Shown in pieces: positions 33,690 through 45,309 of a stretch of DNA of 64,000 nucleotides. The stretch lies in NCBI GenBank assembly GCA_023548195.1, contig JAJHZJ010000009.1, positions 1,469,501 to 1,533,500 on the forward strand. The letters run 5' to 3'. Made by a program: the position numbers and the translations under genes. The notes under the pieces are model-generated. The model worked only from the letters and a program-made list of their open reading frames with translations, searched no databases and was not told the DNA's origin. The stretch comes from Bettongia penicillata ogilbyi (taxonomy: Eukaryota > Chordata > Mammalia > Diprotodontia > Potoroidae). Position 1 is the stretch's first letter. The number at the start of each line of letters is the position of its first letter.

Positions 33690-34075
33690 AGAAGTTGTAG
33701 TTCACACAAAGGACAATGGCTAGGGACATAGTGGACTTGGGTAGACCACAATACTAGTGTGTTTCAAGCAAAGAAATGCACAAGACAAACAGTGTGACTT
33801 GCATACTGAAAAAGGAGATTGGCTGGTCATGTGGCTAAAGTGAGGGGATCACCAGCAGACAGCTCTTGCGCTTCATTGGTGTCTACTTGACGTCAACATG
33901 TGTAGAGGAATGTATCTCCCTCTAGACATTTGGGTGGACCCTCAGTGGGGAATTTATGGTCATATGTACAGAAGCATCTCCTAGGCTGAAAAAGTAGGAA
34001 TGAGTTTCAGTCTGAATGTTGGAGATGGAACCTATATTCATGAGATCACAGATCCATGGAAGTAAGTGTTATTTT
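33690..34075 (+). mobile_element. RTE LINE, C-terminal fragment
   Basis: 'gcatactgaaaaaggagattggctggtcatgtggctaaag' is the decayed RTE C-terminal block normally read as R-R-W-A-G-H-V-A. The right end 'catgagatcacagatccatgg' matches the right end of the RTE copy at 53175-53535. Confidence 0.65.
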
Positions 34076-34079
34076 TGCT

Positions 34080-34445
34080 AATGAGAAGTCAGAGAGAGCT
34101 ATCAAGTGGCATTTGAGTTGAATTTTCTGGCAAAGTGAAGTAAGATTTTACAGACGGCACAGTTTGAGCAGAAGTATGGAAGTCTAAGGTAATAACATTT
34201 ATTCAGTGGTCAGAGAATAGTCCAGTCTGTTTAGAGCGTAGAGTGCATGCTCAGAATAACATGAGATAAGGCTAAAAGGGCAAGTCAAGAATGCCGTTGA
34301 AAAGACACTGAATTTACTTGGAATTCTTGAACAGAGGAGTGAAATGACCCACCGTAACGTAAGATTATTCTGGCAGTAGTGTAAAGGTTGAATTTCAGTA
34401 TAGAGAGAATGGAGGCAGGAATACCTTTTAGAGTATTTCATAGTC
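34080..34445 (-). mobile_element. L2 LINE fragment, antisense
   Basis: 'ggcatttgagttgaattttctgg', 'gaacagaggagtgaaatgaccc', 'gattattctggcagtagtgtaaagg', 'gagaatggaggcagg' are antisense L2 internal landmarks in order. Confidence 0.65.
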
Positions 34446-34449
34446 AAAG

Positions 34450-35500
34450 TAGTAACAAGGGTTTGTATTCAAGTTTAAGGAAAGAATGGAAGTGAGCTGT
34501 TGCAGAGTGGAATAGATAGGACTTGGTAACTAGCTAGATATGAGAGAACAAGAAGAAAAAAATAACACCAAGGTCCCGTCCGTGGGAGACCAGTGAGCTG
34601 TACCATAGATAGAAATGTTCTGAGGTTTGGACGCAGGAGCAGATTCAGACAAAAAGAGAAATATGCAGTGGTACGCTCAAGCCCCCAGGGCCAGTGGTTC
34701 ATTTTCATTGTGAGCGCTTGGACCTTGAAATTAGCAAACACTACAAATCACAGCTTGATTTCTTGTTTTAACGATTGTCTAGACCCAAGAAAGTGATGGA
34801 AAACATGTTAATGATGCAGATTCAACTGGAAAGTGTGTGATGCCTTCTTTCCTTCTCTCCCAACTTCCAGAGCCTCACTGGATATATCTGAGCATTGTTA
34901 TGTGTCTTTGGCTTAAAGGTATTTGTGTAGTCACAGAGTTAGTAGAATGATAGGTAAAAATGTCCAAGTGGTTGCTAAATGGCATTCATTCCCTTGCTTT
35001 TAGAACAGATTTTTGGTTGTGGGTTATTCTGTTGCTGGGCTGAACAAACAGGTTGCTTGCTCCTCAGGGGTGCCATGTTTATGGCTACTTGTTTTTCTGA
35101 TAATATAAAATCTACACTTAAATATGTAACATAGAATATTCTGTCAAGTGAATGCGAACATCCTGAGTGACATAGGATAGAAATGAATGTTGCTGTTGTC
35201 TAAGTAGAATTTCCTCATATAAATACATGTTCATGACAACTTTTGGTTTACCTAAAAAAAAACACTAATACATTGCTTCATCAGCCAAATTTATTAAAAT
35301 ATGGGATATGCTTATCACCTGCATTTTTGCAGATCAAGGTCTACTGCTGAATAATCTGTAATTTAGAAGTTAATTGAATTTTTTACCTTATCAAAATAGA
35401 GTGGGAAAATATTTAGATTTAAGTGGTTGCATTTATTTGGATCATTTTTATTAGGTTCGTGCTTACTAGAGAACTAAGTTATTCTGTAAGAATGTTGCAA
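34450..35500. other. Unassigned sequence
   Basis: No named repeat. Overlapping short frames at 34475-34796 on both strands show no domain. Confidence 0.4.
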
Positions 35501-35504
35501 GATT

Positions 35505-35690
35505 TGAAGCTCAGGCCACTATCCTGACCCTTCATTATATAACTGCCAGAAAATCACTTAGGCTCTAAACCTAGATTTCACTCATTTGCAAAATAGGAAT
35601 GATACTTGTTTTACCTACAGCACAGGGCTGCTGTGAGGGATGAATTCAGTTTTCACTAAGTGTGATATAAATGTGAGATTGCGGTTGTTT
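35505..35690 (+). mobile_element. MIR-type SINE, sense
   Basis: 'atttcactcatttgcaaaataggaatgatacttgttttacctacagcacagggctgctgtgagggatgaa' is the sense MIR core and 3' part. Confidence 0.75.
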
Positions 35691-36044
35691 TTACCCTTGT
35701 CTTAAAGCACATCATTGATTCTGTTGATGGTAATTGTAAGGACCAATACATTAGTAGGAGAGGCAAATACAAGTAAGACTTTTAAGTAGTCAAACACTGC
35801 AAGTAATACTACATTGTAAATAATGGGAAGATTCCATGTTAATCTCCAGTTTAATGGCTGGATTACATTATTCTGAGATGTTTGGGGTAAGCTTAATTGA
35901 GAGACTGAATTAAATCAGTGCTTAAATTTCCTTCGTTGTAAGGAGCAGACATGGAGTGAAAATACCTATCATATGCTTTATGGAATGGCAGTTTATTTAG
36001 CTCGTTTTTAAATTAAAATATTACTGATTTGCCAATAAGTATAG

Positions 36045-36180
36045 CATAGTATAGTGGAACAGGCATTGGACCCAATCCAGGTTGTCATTCAGATTTATGT
36101 ACTTAGCTGAGTAGCAGTGGCCAGATCTCCTAAACCTTCATTTCTTCATCTGCAAAATAAAAGCATTTTTAAGAAGGATG
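36045..36180 (+). mobile_element. MIR-type SINE, sense
   Basis: 'atagtatagtggaacaggcattggaccc' and 'aaccttcatttcttcatctgcaaaataaaagc' give the sense head and core. Confidence 0.65.
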
Positions 36181-36184
36181 ATCT

Positions 36185-36365
36185 TTTTTTAAAGGTACCT
36201 TATTTTTATTTATGTTTTTGTATCACATTCATTTTTTAAATTATCTTTCCCCTTCCCTAGTGAGTAATACCTCATAACAAAGATTTTACAAGAAAAGGGG
36301 AAAAATAGTTCAGCAAAACCAACAAATTGACAGTATCTTACAGCAGTTTTGGGAAACTCGAATAG
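36185..36365 (-). mobile_element. LINE-1 3' UTR fragment, antisense, old
   Basis: The block 'aaaatagttcagcaaaaccaacaaattgacagtatc' matches a similar antisense block at 38355-38390. Both are older LINE-1 3' untranslated sequence. Confidence 0.5.
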
Positions 36366-36419
36366 AAACAGATCCTTGCAGGCTCCATATTGACTTAGAA
36401 AATCATAAATTAACGTTAT

Positions 36420-36530
36420 CTTTTTTGTGTTGTATTTATATTTATTTTGTTGAGCATTTTCCAGTTATATTTTAATCTGCTTTGGTCACTCAGGAATTTT
36501 ATTTCACAGCTTTGATGTCTTTGTCTTATA
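36420..36530. mobile_element. hAT-type DNA transposon fragment, partial
   Basis: 'tccagttatattttaatctgctttggtcactcagga' resembles the internal part of a marsupial hAT element whose ends read 'gtgtcaaac'. Only one side is present. Confidence 0.35.
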
Positions 36531-36534
36531 GTAT

Positions 36535-37600
36535 ATATGTAACAACCTATATAAAGTTTTGGGGTCCATGTCTCAAGGTTACTGCCACTCCCTCAGTGTT
36601 CTAGGGATACCACTAAAGGTTTGGGGCATTTTTTCTATTAATTCAAGTCCCCATTCCAGTATGTGTTTTCCTCCATATCACTTGGCAGTGATTGCTGTCC
36701 AATATTATTTACAGGTACCAGTTTGTATCTCCCAGTATCATCGATAAGTGATTAATGTCACTTAACTTTTACAAAAGGATATTTCCTGAGAAGGTAAAAC
36801 AAGAACAGAAGTTCAAACGCCCGTCTTTACAGTTGGGAGCACTCTCTCCCATCTACCACCTTGATCTCTCTGGAAAGTGGATTCAAACTTAAAATAGTTG
36901 TTACAAAGGATTCCTATACAACCCTTCCCCCAGACCCCAACACCCAAGATCACTTCCTAGGGCAGCATAGTTGATGACTAAGTCAGACAAGTCACTCCTG
37001 TGCTTACTGATCCCACAGTGTCCTGGCTGTCAGTCAGGGTCGGTGCAACACCAGGCTGGGTCAAGCAGTTTGTTCCTCTGGCTGCAAACAGACTCTGCTA
37101 ACTTTTCTGATCTTTTGAAATTCATAAGGTATTCCTTTTACTGTCCTTCAGCATCTCAATACAGGAAAGAATAGACATGATGGGAACATAAGCATCATAG
37201 GGTCTATATGTTCTTCTAGGCCACGTGGCAGTGGGATGGGGAGGGCCCAGCATTTCTTGCCTGACACCACAAGGAAAAAGAGATAGATCTAATAAGCTAA
37301 TTAATCCCCTTTATATATTTAGGAGTCAACCAGAAGCCTCTTCCTTACTCAAGGGGATAGGTAGCAGTCACAGAGTGCTTTTTGTGTATCCTCTGAAGTG
37401 GAGAACCAGCTTCTCCGTTACACATCATCACCGAGCTTTGGAGACAAGAGGCAGAATCCCTTGTGTACTCTTTGACAGCACGGCCCTTGCTGGCTAGACC
37501 CATGTTCCATATCCGTGGTTCCTTACCTCCTGAATGAAGAGAAGGTGCATTTTCTCAGCTCTCCTCCAGAAACAAACTTGGTTATTGTGCTTACACAGCC
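36535..37600. other. Unassigned sequence
   Basis: Three modest plus-strand frames (36559-36747, 36971-37174, 37225-37497) are chance-length and show no domain. The tract is more GC-rich than its neighbours. I see nothing else. Confidence 0.4.
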
Positions 37601-37609
37601 TTAGGGTTT

Positions 37610-38230
37610 CTTTCTTTTCACTGACACATTCTACATATTATTTTTTTGCTCTTGCTTATTAGTTCATTCAGCTTATCTATTAATAGTGGTTTGTAGTATT
37701 TCATGTTCCTTAATTGCTTGCGGTTCTTTTGAGAACTGATTATTCATATCCTTTGACCCCAGTACGTGGGGGTCATGGCTTTTGGTGTTATATATTTAAG
37801 ATAATTCACTAAGTATCTTAGATCCCCTTATTAGTAATAGATGGCACAAAAATTGTTTCCCATATTATTTTTACTATGTGCACTTTGTTCTTGCAAAAAC
37901 TTTTTTGTGTAATCAGAACTTCTTATTTTATCCTCTGTGATCTTTAACGTTTGTGTTTTTGAACCAACACCAAATACTACATCAAAATATAATTTGAAGT
38001 CCGGAAGTACAGTTCTCTCTTGATTTGTTTCATTTTTTTCCTTTGAGATTCTGTATCTTTGCTTCTCTAAATGAATTCTGTTATTATCTTGTCCGTCTCT
38101 TTATAGTACCCTCTAGTAGTTTGGTGTATAGAATTAAATTTGTTAATTCACCTAGGGAGCATTTTAAAAAGAATATTGATGCAGCCCAAATAGGCGCAAT
38201 GAATATCTTTCCATTTATTTAAGTTTTCTT
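37610..38230 (-). mobile_element. LINE-1 ORF2 fragment, antisense
   Basis: Read on the minus strand, it runs from late reverse transcriptase towards the C-terminal region. On the plus strand the landmarks are 'catatcctttgacccc', 'aaaaattgtttccc', 'ttgcaaaaacttttttgtgtaatcagaacttcttattt' and 'tggtgtatagaattaaatttg'. Confidence 0.7.
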
Positions 38231-38234
38231 TGTT

Positions 38235-39060
38235 TTTAACAAACTTTTAATTGATAAATTTTTATATCACCTTTATTTCCAAATACATACCTACTGCTTT
38301 CCACCTGCAGAGCCATGCCGTGTAACAGAGAATTTTAAAAACAAAAAAAGAAAACAGTTTAGCAAAATTAACTGGCAAATTAACAGCGTCCTCTGTAAGG
38401 ATGAGAGCTTGGTTCCTTTTCTCAGCTCTTTGTTGTTATAATGACAGAATATTCAGCTTCACATTTCTGTTCTTTCCCCATATGTTGTTTCATATTGCAC
38501 GTTGTTTTGCTAGTTCCGCAAGCTTCGCTTTATATTACAGCCTCTTCCTTCAGTAACATATCATCATGTTCACGAACCACTTCTAGTTAACAGGCATCTT
38601 TGTTCCCACTTCTTTCTACTATAAAAAGTAGTCCAAGAAATATTTTTATATATTTGGTATTTTTCTTTTATCTCCTTGGCTATCTCTGTAGCATTAGGGT
38701 CTCTGGATTTTGAAGTGTGTGACATTTTCATCACTTCGTTAGCATAATATCAAATTGTGTTTCAGAATGATTAAAACAGTTTACACTAATTATTACTGGT
38801 TTGCTGACCTTTTACAAGCCTGTTATCACCTTTACTACTTTGCTGGGTGTGAGGGGAAACTTCAGCCTATTTCTGCATTTCTTTTAGTGATTTGGAGCAT
38901 CCTTTCTTATGGTTGTTTGTAGTCTGCATTTCTTTTGAAAATTATTCATGTTTTTTATTTCCTTAAAGTAAATCTTGTAAGTCAAGTAAATTTTGTTAGA
39001 TTGGCTCTCAGATATTTAATGTATTTTGTAGTTGTTTTGAATTAATTTCTCTTTTTTAAA
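38235..39060 (-). mobile_element. LINE-1 3' end and ORF2 C-terminus, antisense, old
   Basis: It starts with a tail-like 'ttttatatcacctttatttccaaatacatacc'. 'tatcatcatgttcacgaaccac', 'gggtgtgaggggaaacttcagcctatttctgcatttcttttagtgatttggagc' follow. The pattern repeats the landmarks of the clearer copies with higher divergence. Confidence 0.6.
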
Positions 39061-39089
39061 AGATTGTTTCAGATTTTGTTACTGCTCTA

Positions 39090-39803
39090 TAACAATGATT
39101 TTTTAGTTTTATTTTCTATCCTGATGGTCACTATTTTTAAAAATTTATATATTTTTCATTTCCAATGTTCACTGTCATAAGATTTTGAGCCCCAAATTTT
39201 TCTCGCCATTTCTTCCCGTCTCCTACGCCAAGGCAGCATGTAACTTGTTACAGGCTCTCCATGTACATTCGTTTTGAACGTATTTTCACATTAGCCTTGT
39301 TTGTAAAGGAGAAAGAAGAAACAAAGAATAAGAAAAGAGAGAGCAAACAATATGTTTCAGTCTGCATTCACACTCCGTCATTCTTTTTTTGGATGTGAGC
39401 AGCATTTTCCATCACGAGTCCTTTGGATAAGTCTATCAAGGCTAGTCATTGTACATTGTGGCTCTTGCTGTGTAAAATGTTCTGGCTCTGCTCCCTTCAC
39501 TCAGCATCAGTTCATGTAAGTCTTTCTCCGTTTTTCTGAAATCTGCCTGCTCATCATTTCTTATAGCACAATAGTATTCCGTTACATTCATGTACTCACC
39601 CAACTTGTTCAGCCATTCCCCCACTGATGGGCATCCCCTCCTTTTCCAGTTCTTTGTCACCACAACAAGAGCTGCTATGAATATCTTTGTACATGTGGGT
39701 CCTTTTTCCATTTTTATGATCTCTTTGGGATACAGACCTAGAAGTGATATTCCTGGGTCAAAGGGTATGCACATTTTAATAGCCCTTTGAGCATAAGGAT
39801 AGT
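39090..39803 (-). mobile_element. LINE-1 3' end, relatively young, antisense
   Basis: The reversed tail 'attttgagccccaaatttttctcgcc' leads into a well kept 3' UTR and ORF2 C-terminus. The minus-strand frame at 39900-39442 (152 codons) reads through the end of ORF2. It contains N-W-K-R-R-G-C-P-S-V-G-E-W-L-N and E-Y-Y-C-A-I-R-N-D, the recognisable ORF2 C-terminus. Its first 30 or so residues are flanking DNA. This is the best conserved LINE-1 coding end in the window, but it is strongly 5'-truncated. Confidence 0.85.
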
Positions 39804-40069
39804 CAGTATTCTTACAAATGAAGGTATAGGTGCAATGGCTGCCATATTTGTTTCTGACAAAGCTGGGAGGGAAAGCCAGCATGTGGAATAAAGACAACAT
39901 TCAGAAATATTTCAGAAGTCATGTATGATGTGCTGAATCTAATAAGATTAACTTTAGTGGCAATAAAGGTAAAATCTTTCACTTGAATTAAAAAATCAGC
40001 TTCACATGAGGAAGGTACATAGCCAGATACTTGTTCAGAAGAAGATATGAGGACTTTAGTGACTTTGAA

Positions 40070-40255
40070 ATCTCATCCTTTTCCTTTCTGCAAAATTTGA
40101 CCCTCCCTGGGTTTTCATGACTACTTTCTTTGCATTTACTTCCTATACCTCTGGCCACTCTTTTTCAGTCAGTTTTGCTGAGTCATTATCCATACTATTC
40201 TTCCCTAACTGTACATGCACCCTAGAGTTTTCTAGCAGATCTTTTGTTTTCTTGG

Positions 40256-40295
<40 letters not shown>

Positions 40296-40642
40296 CAGAC
40301 AGGCAAACAGACAGACAGATATACTCTTGATGTCAGCTCACTTTTCACCTCTCTGCAGGTGCATCCCAATGTATTTTACTTGAGTCTCTGTTTTCAACTC
40401 CAGTACCACATCCACCAGGAGGACATCCAGTCTCAAACTCAGTATGACCCAAATAGAACTCATCCTTCCTCTAAAATTTTTCCCTCTTTTTAGCTTTCCT
40501 TTTTCCTCTGAGGGCATCACTATCCTTCTGTTCATCCAACTTCACAACTTTGTGGGAGTCATCTAACACTGTTCTTCCTCCCAATATCCTATCAGTTGTG
40601 AAGTCTTGTCTATCTTTAGAATAAATCTCCCATCTGTCCTCA
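40070..40642 (+). mobile_element. L2 LINE, left part, interrupted
   Basis: Sense L2 reverse transcriptase and following sequence ('cctgggttttcatgactactttctttgcatttacttcc', 'cagttttgctgagtcattatcc', 'atcctatcagttgtgaagtcttgtc'). A GATA microsatellite and then an antisense L2 interrupt it. The same element resumes at about 41160. Confidence 0.75.
40256..40319. repeat. (GATA)n / (GACA)n microsatellite
   Basis: Eleven or more GATA units are followed by GACA and GGCA variants. It is embedded in an L2. Confidence 0.95.
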
Positions 40643-41158
40643 TTTTTCAGTCAGTCAACAAGCATTTATTATGTGCTAAGAGCTAAGGATACAAAGAAAG
40701 GCAAAAACATCCCCTCTCCTCTCAGGGAGCTCACATCCTAATGTAGTATAGCTATGTACATAAAGATGGACACAGTGTAAATGGGAGGTATTCTCAGAGG
40801 GAAGGCCCTTAGCAGTAGGAGGGTCTGGGTGTGGCCTCTTGTTCAAAGTGGGATTTGATGGAGGCTTGCAGTAAGCCAGGAGGAGGCCAGGAGAGAGCAT
40901 GACAGGCGTGAGGGACAACCAGTAAAAGGAATGGAGCTGGGCTATGGAGTGTTCTTGTATGGGAGAACAACTAGGAGGCTGGTGTCATTGAGCCGGGGAG
41001 GACGTGGAAGGGAATCAAATGTAAGAATTAAAGGGCAAGCTAAGAATTTTGTATTTAATCCTGGGGTTGGTTTGGAGCTGGAGGAGTTTGGACTAGAATG
41101 GGCAGAGAGAACAGCCAAAGTAGTGTGGGGCCTGTACTGGGGGAAGCTCTGAGTCAGG
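40643..41158 (-). mobile_element. L2 LINE, antisense, nested in a sense L2
   Basis: It starts 'cagtcagtcaacaagcatttattatgtgctaagagctaaggata', the antisense L2 3' end. It continues 'cctctcagggagctcacatcctaatg' and 'aagccaggaggaggccaggagagagcatgacaggcgtgaggg', ending near 'ctgtactggggg'. Sense L2 lies on both sides. Confidence 0.85.
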
Positions 41159-41159
41159 C

Positions 41160-41735
41160 CTGGACCTTCCTCATCACATTCCATCCAGCCTTGCCTTTTA
41201 GCTGATCTCCTTACATCTGATCCCTTTCTTTCTCTAGACCGTCCTCCATACAACTATCCAACGATATTACTAAAGCACAAATATGACTGTCGCTGCACTG
41301 TTCAGGATGTTCCAGTGACTTCCTCTGCCTTTTGGACCAACTGTAACTTCCTTTATTGGGCTATAAAGCTCTTTACCATCTGACTAAAGCCTACTTTTCC
41401 AGACTTTATTGTACATTACTTTTTCAAATAGTCTGTGTTCTGGCTAAACTCGACTATTTGTTTTTCCCCCCATAACATTCTGTTTCCTTCATTCATGACT
41501 TTGCACAACTCTTCCTCTCTGGTCCCATCTCTCTCAGCCTTGCAATGTGTGCCTTTTTCACCTCTGCCCCCAGAACCCCTAGCTTGAGTCAAAGCATTGC
41601 TCAGGTGATGACGCTTCTTATAGGAAGTTTCTTCTGATCTACACCTACATCCCTGCTCCCCCAGTGCCCTGTTAGTAGTGGCCTCTCAGAAGTAACATTT
41701 TAATCTTTTTGATACTTATTTAATATTTGTCCATA
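41160..41735 (+). mobile_element. L2 LINE, right part of the interrupted copy
   Basis: 'ccgtcctccatacaactatccaacgatattactaaagcacaaatatgactgtc', 'gctataaagctctttaccatctg' and 'ataggaagtttcttctgatct' continue the element at 40070-40642 in the right order. Confidence 0.8.
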
Positions 41736-41754
41736 CCATGCCCAATGGAACATT

Positions 41755-42105
41755 TTTTTTGTTGTACAGTCATTTGACTCATGGGCAACTCTCTGTGGGA
41801 AGTGGATTCAAGTGAGGCAGGGCCATGCAAAGTCACCAGCCTCACTTTCTCCTCCAGAGCCTTCCGGGTCCATTGGCCAGATATATAGGTCAGGATGACT
41901 GGAGATGGCCCAGGATACAGTGAGAGACTTTGGTCATTTTAAGCTAAGGCCTTTCCCAGGTCTCAGTTTGTCTGAGACAGCTCCTGGTCAGTGATTAAGT
42001 CTAGGTTAGAAGAAATGAGACAAAGGGGTGACCTCTTTTACCTAGTCCAAAAAAAAGAAAAACCAATCTGAGAGGGGAAGGTCCTCAGGGTTTTCATTCA
42101 TTACC
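41755..42105 (-). mobile_element. SINE-like repeat with the WSINE1-type tail but another head, antisense
   Basis: The left 160 bases are the reverse of the tail seen in the SINEs at 8747 and 52122 ('gtgaggcagggccatgcaaagtcaccagcctcact', 'ccattggccagatatata', 'gatgactggagatggcccagg'). The right part is not tRNA-like. It ends 'aatctgagaggggaaggtcctcaggg', which also ends the copy at 48605-48955. Confidence 0.65.
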
Positions 42106-42109
42106 AAGA

Positions 42110-43340
42110 TGCAAGGGTTCTTGTATCCCCAACCACCAAGCGTAATGCCTGACATTTAATGAATGAGTAACTCAACATGAGACAAGAGTGTAATGTCTTT
42201 ATTCTCAGTGGTCCTTGAAGACAGACCTAGGAAAAATCAATAAAAGTGACAGAAAGGCAGATTTGGGCTTAAAGATAAAGAAACGCTTCTTAACATTTAG
42301 GGTTGTGAAATAAATTCCCTTTGGCTGTAGTGAACTTGGTCGCTAAAGATTTCCAAGCAAAGACCAAATGACCGCAGGCTGAGATCTCTGATTCTGTTAC
42401 TCTAACATTCGCCAATACAAACATGAAAGACTGTTGTGTGTTGCCTTTGGTTCTTTTTAGTGTGGAGGGGAAGGAGCAGGATAATGAAAGCGTATTTACA
42501 CATTTATATTGTATTCTCATGCTTCCTGCTTGAACCATCAAAAAAGTTGTCATGTTAAGTAGAAAAATCATTGGAGGAAGATAGCAAATAATCTTAAATG
42601 TTCTTTTAAATTTCTGAGCCTTTGGAGAGAGAAAAGCCTAACTGGATGAAGATAAAAATGTCAGTCGTTGTATGTAGTTTACATACAATATTATGTATTA
42701 TGTAATAGTTTAACCATATTAAAAATCACTTCAGGAGGACCATATTCAGCATCGTAACAGTCACTAATGCCAGTCGCTTGCTACCTCCAGTGGAAGCTAT
42801 CTCCAGATGTGTCAGTAGTAGTTGTAGTTCTCCTTCGGGAGGGGCTCATGTTGCAAGTGTACACTGATGTCATCGTGTATCCACATACATGTCAGAGGTT
42901 CAACAAGCATCTTAAAGTAACTTTTTTATTGTTTTATCTTAATTAACTCATGGGACTAGTATGGGTATAGTGTTTTCAAAGTAAACTTGTATGGCTTCAG
43001 ATAATGCTGTAACTGTTTTGCCAATAAACTCATTTCGTAGTAGATCAGTAGCTTCCATTTGTAGTGATTTTACAGTCTTTATCCTGATAGCGCCTTACTT
43101 TGTACATAGTAGTGTTATACTGTGAAGATTGGTGACTGTATAGAATCATCCACTTTCAGTTGTTTTTTTCTTAAAGTATTTAAATTAGATTCGTGATTTT
43201 GTCATACAGAAAATGTGTATTTGTCTATAGGATAATTAGTTTTGGGGTCTTGTTTCCAGCATTGTAGTCATCTCTTTAAACCTCATGTTTCCTGTATATT
43301 TTCATTTCCACTAGCTGTCCTCTAGTTCCCTTGCAGCTCT
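42110..43340. other. Low-repeat tract
   Basis: I recognise no repeat and no coding exon. The sub-stretch 42720-43100 is less AT-rich and has a non-repeat appearance, so it is a reasonable place to check conservation. Confidence 0.4.
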
Positions 43341-43344
43341 GCAT

Positions 43345-43685
43345 CTGTGATCCACTGATCTTTAATTATTTCTTTTTTTGGTTATTGTTTACCTTGAGAT
43401 GCTAGACTATTTTCCTCCAACTGAATGTTGTTATTAGTGTAGTTCTATAAAGTAACCCCTTGGTAATTTGGAGTAACACTAAATATATGAATTAATTTGC
43501 TTTTTTTGTTATATTGGCACAGCCCAGCCACGAGCAGTTAGTATCTTTACAATTATTTAAGCTTTCCTTTATTGCTCTAAGGAGTGTTTTGTAATAGTAT
43601 CTACATATGTATTAAGGGTGATTGACTCCTGGGTAGTTATGCATTTTAAATTTTTTTGACTCACTTCCCCTTTAGCTGATTCTGT
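43345..43685 (-). mobile_element. LINE-1 ORF2 fragment, antisense
   Basis: 'ttatattggcacagcccagccacgagcagttagtatctttacaattatttaagctttcctttattgctctaaggagtgttttgtaat' is LINE-1 ORF2 in reverse, the part downstream of the catalytic core. Confidence 0.7.
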
Positions 43686-43689
43686 GCTG

Positions 43690-44320
43690 CTCAGTCTGCC
43701 TTCCTTTTTCCACCTCTGCCCTCCACTTCCAACATTTTCAGTTTGTTTCCATCATATGACTGGGTGGGATCAGTGTTTTCCACCTTTTAGGGGTTGGAAT
43801 AAGAATGAGTCCCTACCGTGAGGAAACCAACAAGAAACTCCCACAGCTGGGGCTAAAACATAAGCTTGTCAGATTTCTTATGTTGGTCAAACAGTGTGCA
43901 GGATGGATTTGGGGTGGAGAGGATGAATAGTAGCTTTAGGTATTTCAACTTTTCTGTGTTATAAAAAGCATCTTCCCTTATACAATGTTTGTTTCTTCAT
44001 CTTTGTGATATATTAGATCTACAGACCTATAGATCTGGCACATTTTGAGGGTATTAGTTTGGGGGAGTTATGCTGAAAAAAATCTGCCCTCTGGTCAACC
44101 ATGTGATGAACCCTCCCCCCGTCCTCCATCCCCCCACTTTTGTCTAGTGTTTTTTCCACTACAGAACTCCTTACCAAAGATAATTATAGAAATTGAGGTG
44201 GAAAAGAATATAATGCACCTTTGAGAAAGGAGGGGAAATGACCTGGACATGGGTTGATTATAGCATTCTGGAGAGGATAATAACATAACATGTTCTAGTA
44301 TTCCATGTGATTATGTGAAG
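43690..44320. other. Unassigned sequence
   Basis: Nothing recognised. Confidence 0.4.
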
Positions 44321-44324
44321 GAAT

Positions 44325-44782
44325 CACAGGGGTGATCACAGAAGCACCAGTTAAATTCCCCTCCAGTGAGAGAAGACCCACTTCCTCACAAGGTGACCTA
44401 TTTTATAATTTTGGGATCACTCTGGAAGTTTTGAGGAAGTGTTTTCTGTCCAAAGAGTCCAACTTTGCCTATGGGACCAAGCAAAACAAATCCACTACTT
44501 CATTGGGAAAGCCCTTCACATTACTTTAAGACAGCTCTCATTCTCTCTGGATCTTTTCTTCTGAGGCTGAATGACCTCAGTTGCTTTCAGCCAGTCCTCA
44601 CAAGGCACGATCTCGAGGCCCTTTACTATTCTGGTTGCCTACCATTTTATCGTTGTCCTTCTTAAATGAATTGCCCAGAGCTGAACACTAACCAGTACAG
44701 AATACAGTGAAGTAAATGGGACTGTCACTTCTCAAGTCCTGGATGCTATGTGTTTCTTAATACAACCTAAAATAGGATTAGC
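44325..44782 (-). mobile_element. CR1/L3 LINE 3' region, antisense
   Basis: 'cctcacaaggcacgatctcgaggccctttactattctggttgcctacc', 'ccagagctgaacactaaccagtacagaatacagtg' and 'aatacaacctaaaataggattagctttcctgg' are antisense CR1/L3 landmarks in order. Confidence 0.8.
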
Positions 44783-44784
44783 TT

Positions 44785-44915
44785 TCCTGGTTAATAAATC
44801 AGCGCTTAATTAAGTGCCTGCTGTGTGCAAGACTTTGTGCTAGGTGCTAGAAGCACAAAGGCAAATAAACAAAACACTGCCTTCAAGGAAATTACATTCA
44901 TCATATTAACCGTTT
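44785..44915 (-). mobile_element. L2 LINE 3' end, antisense
   Basis: 'cttaattaagtgcctgctgtgtgcaagactttgtgctaggtgctagaagcacaaaggcaaa' is the antisense L2 end. Confidence 0.8.
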
Positions 44916-44939
44916 TTTCCCTCTAGATACTCTAGGGTA

Positions 44940-45285
44940 AGCAGTGGGAAACAGCATCATATAATAGGAGGAGAATCATCCACTTAGGAGGCAAGTTCTG
45001 GTTTCTGATATTTTTCCTACTTATTAGCTATTTTCTTTTAGGTAAATCGTTGAAACCTCTTAAGTTTGGTTTCTCCATCTGTAAAATAAAGGGTCATATT
45101 GGATGACTTTTAAGATTACACCTTCAGATGCACAATTTCTATCCTCATGTAAAACAAGGATATTAATAGCACCCACTCTCAGGGTTTTTGTGGGGATCAG
45201 ATGAGAAAATGATTATAAAGTGCTTAGCACAATAACCATCCTATAGTAAGCGCTGTATAAATGTTAGCTCCTATTGCTATTATTA
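44940..45285 (+). mobile_element. MIR-type SINEs, sense (one or two copies)
   Basis: 'ggtttctccatctgtaaaataaagggtcatattggatgactttt' is one sense core. 'cactctcagggtttttgtggggatcagatgagaaaatgattataaagtgcttagcacaa... gcgctgtataaatgttagctcctattgctattatta' is a MIR 3' tail, from the same or a second copy. Confidence 0.75.
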
Positions 45286-45309
45286 TACTGATGCTGTCAG
45301 CATTAAAAC

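Noticed and set aside
39442..39900. 152-codon minus-strand frame as a host gene
   Set aside because: Its content is the C-terminus of LINE-1 ORF2, with a chance N-terminal extension into flanking DNA.
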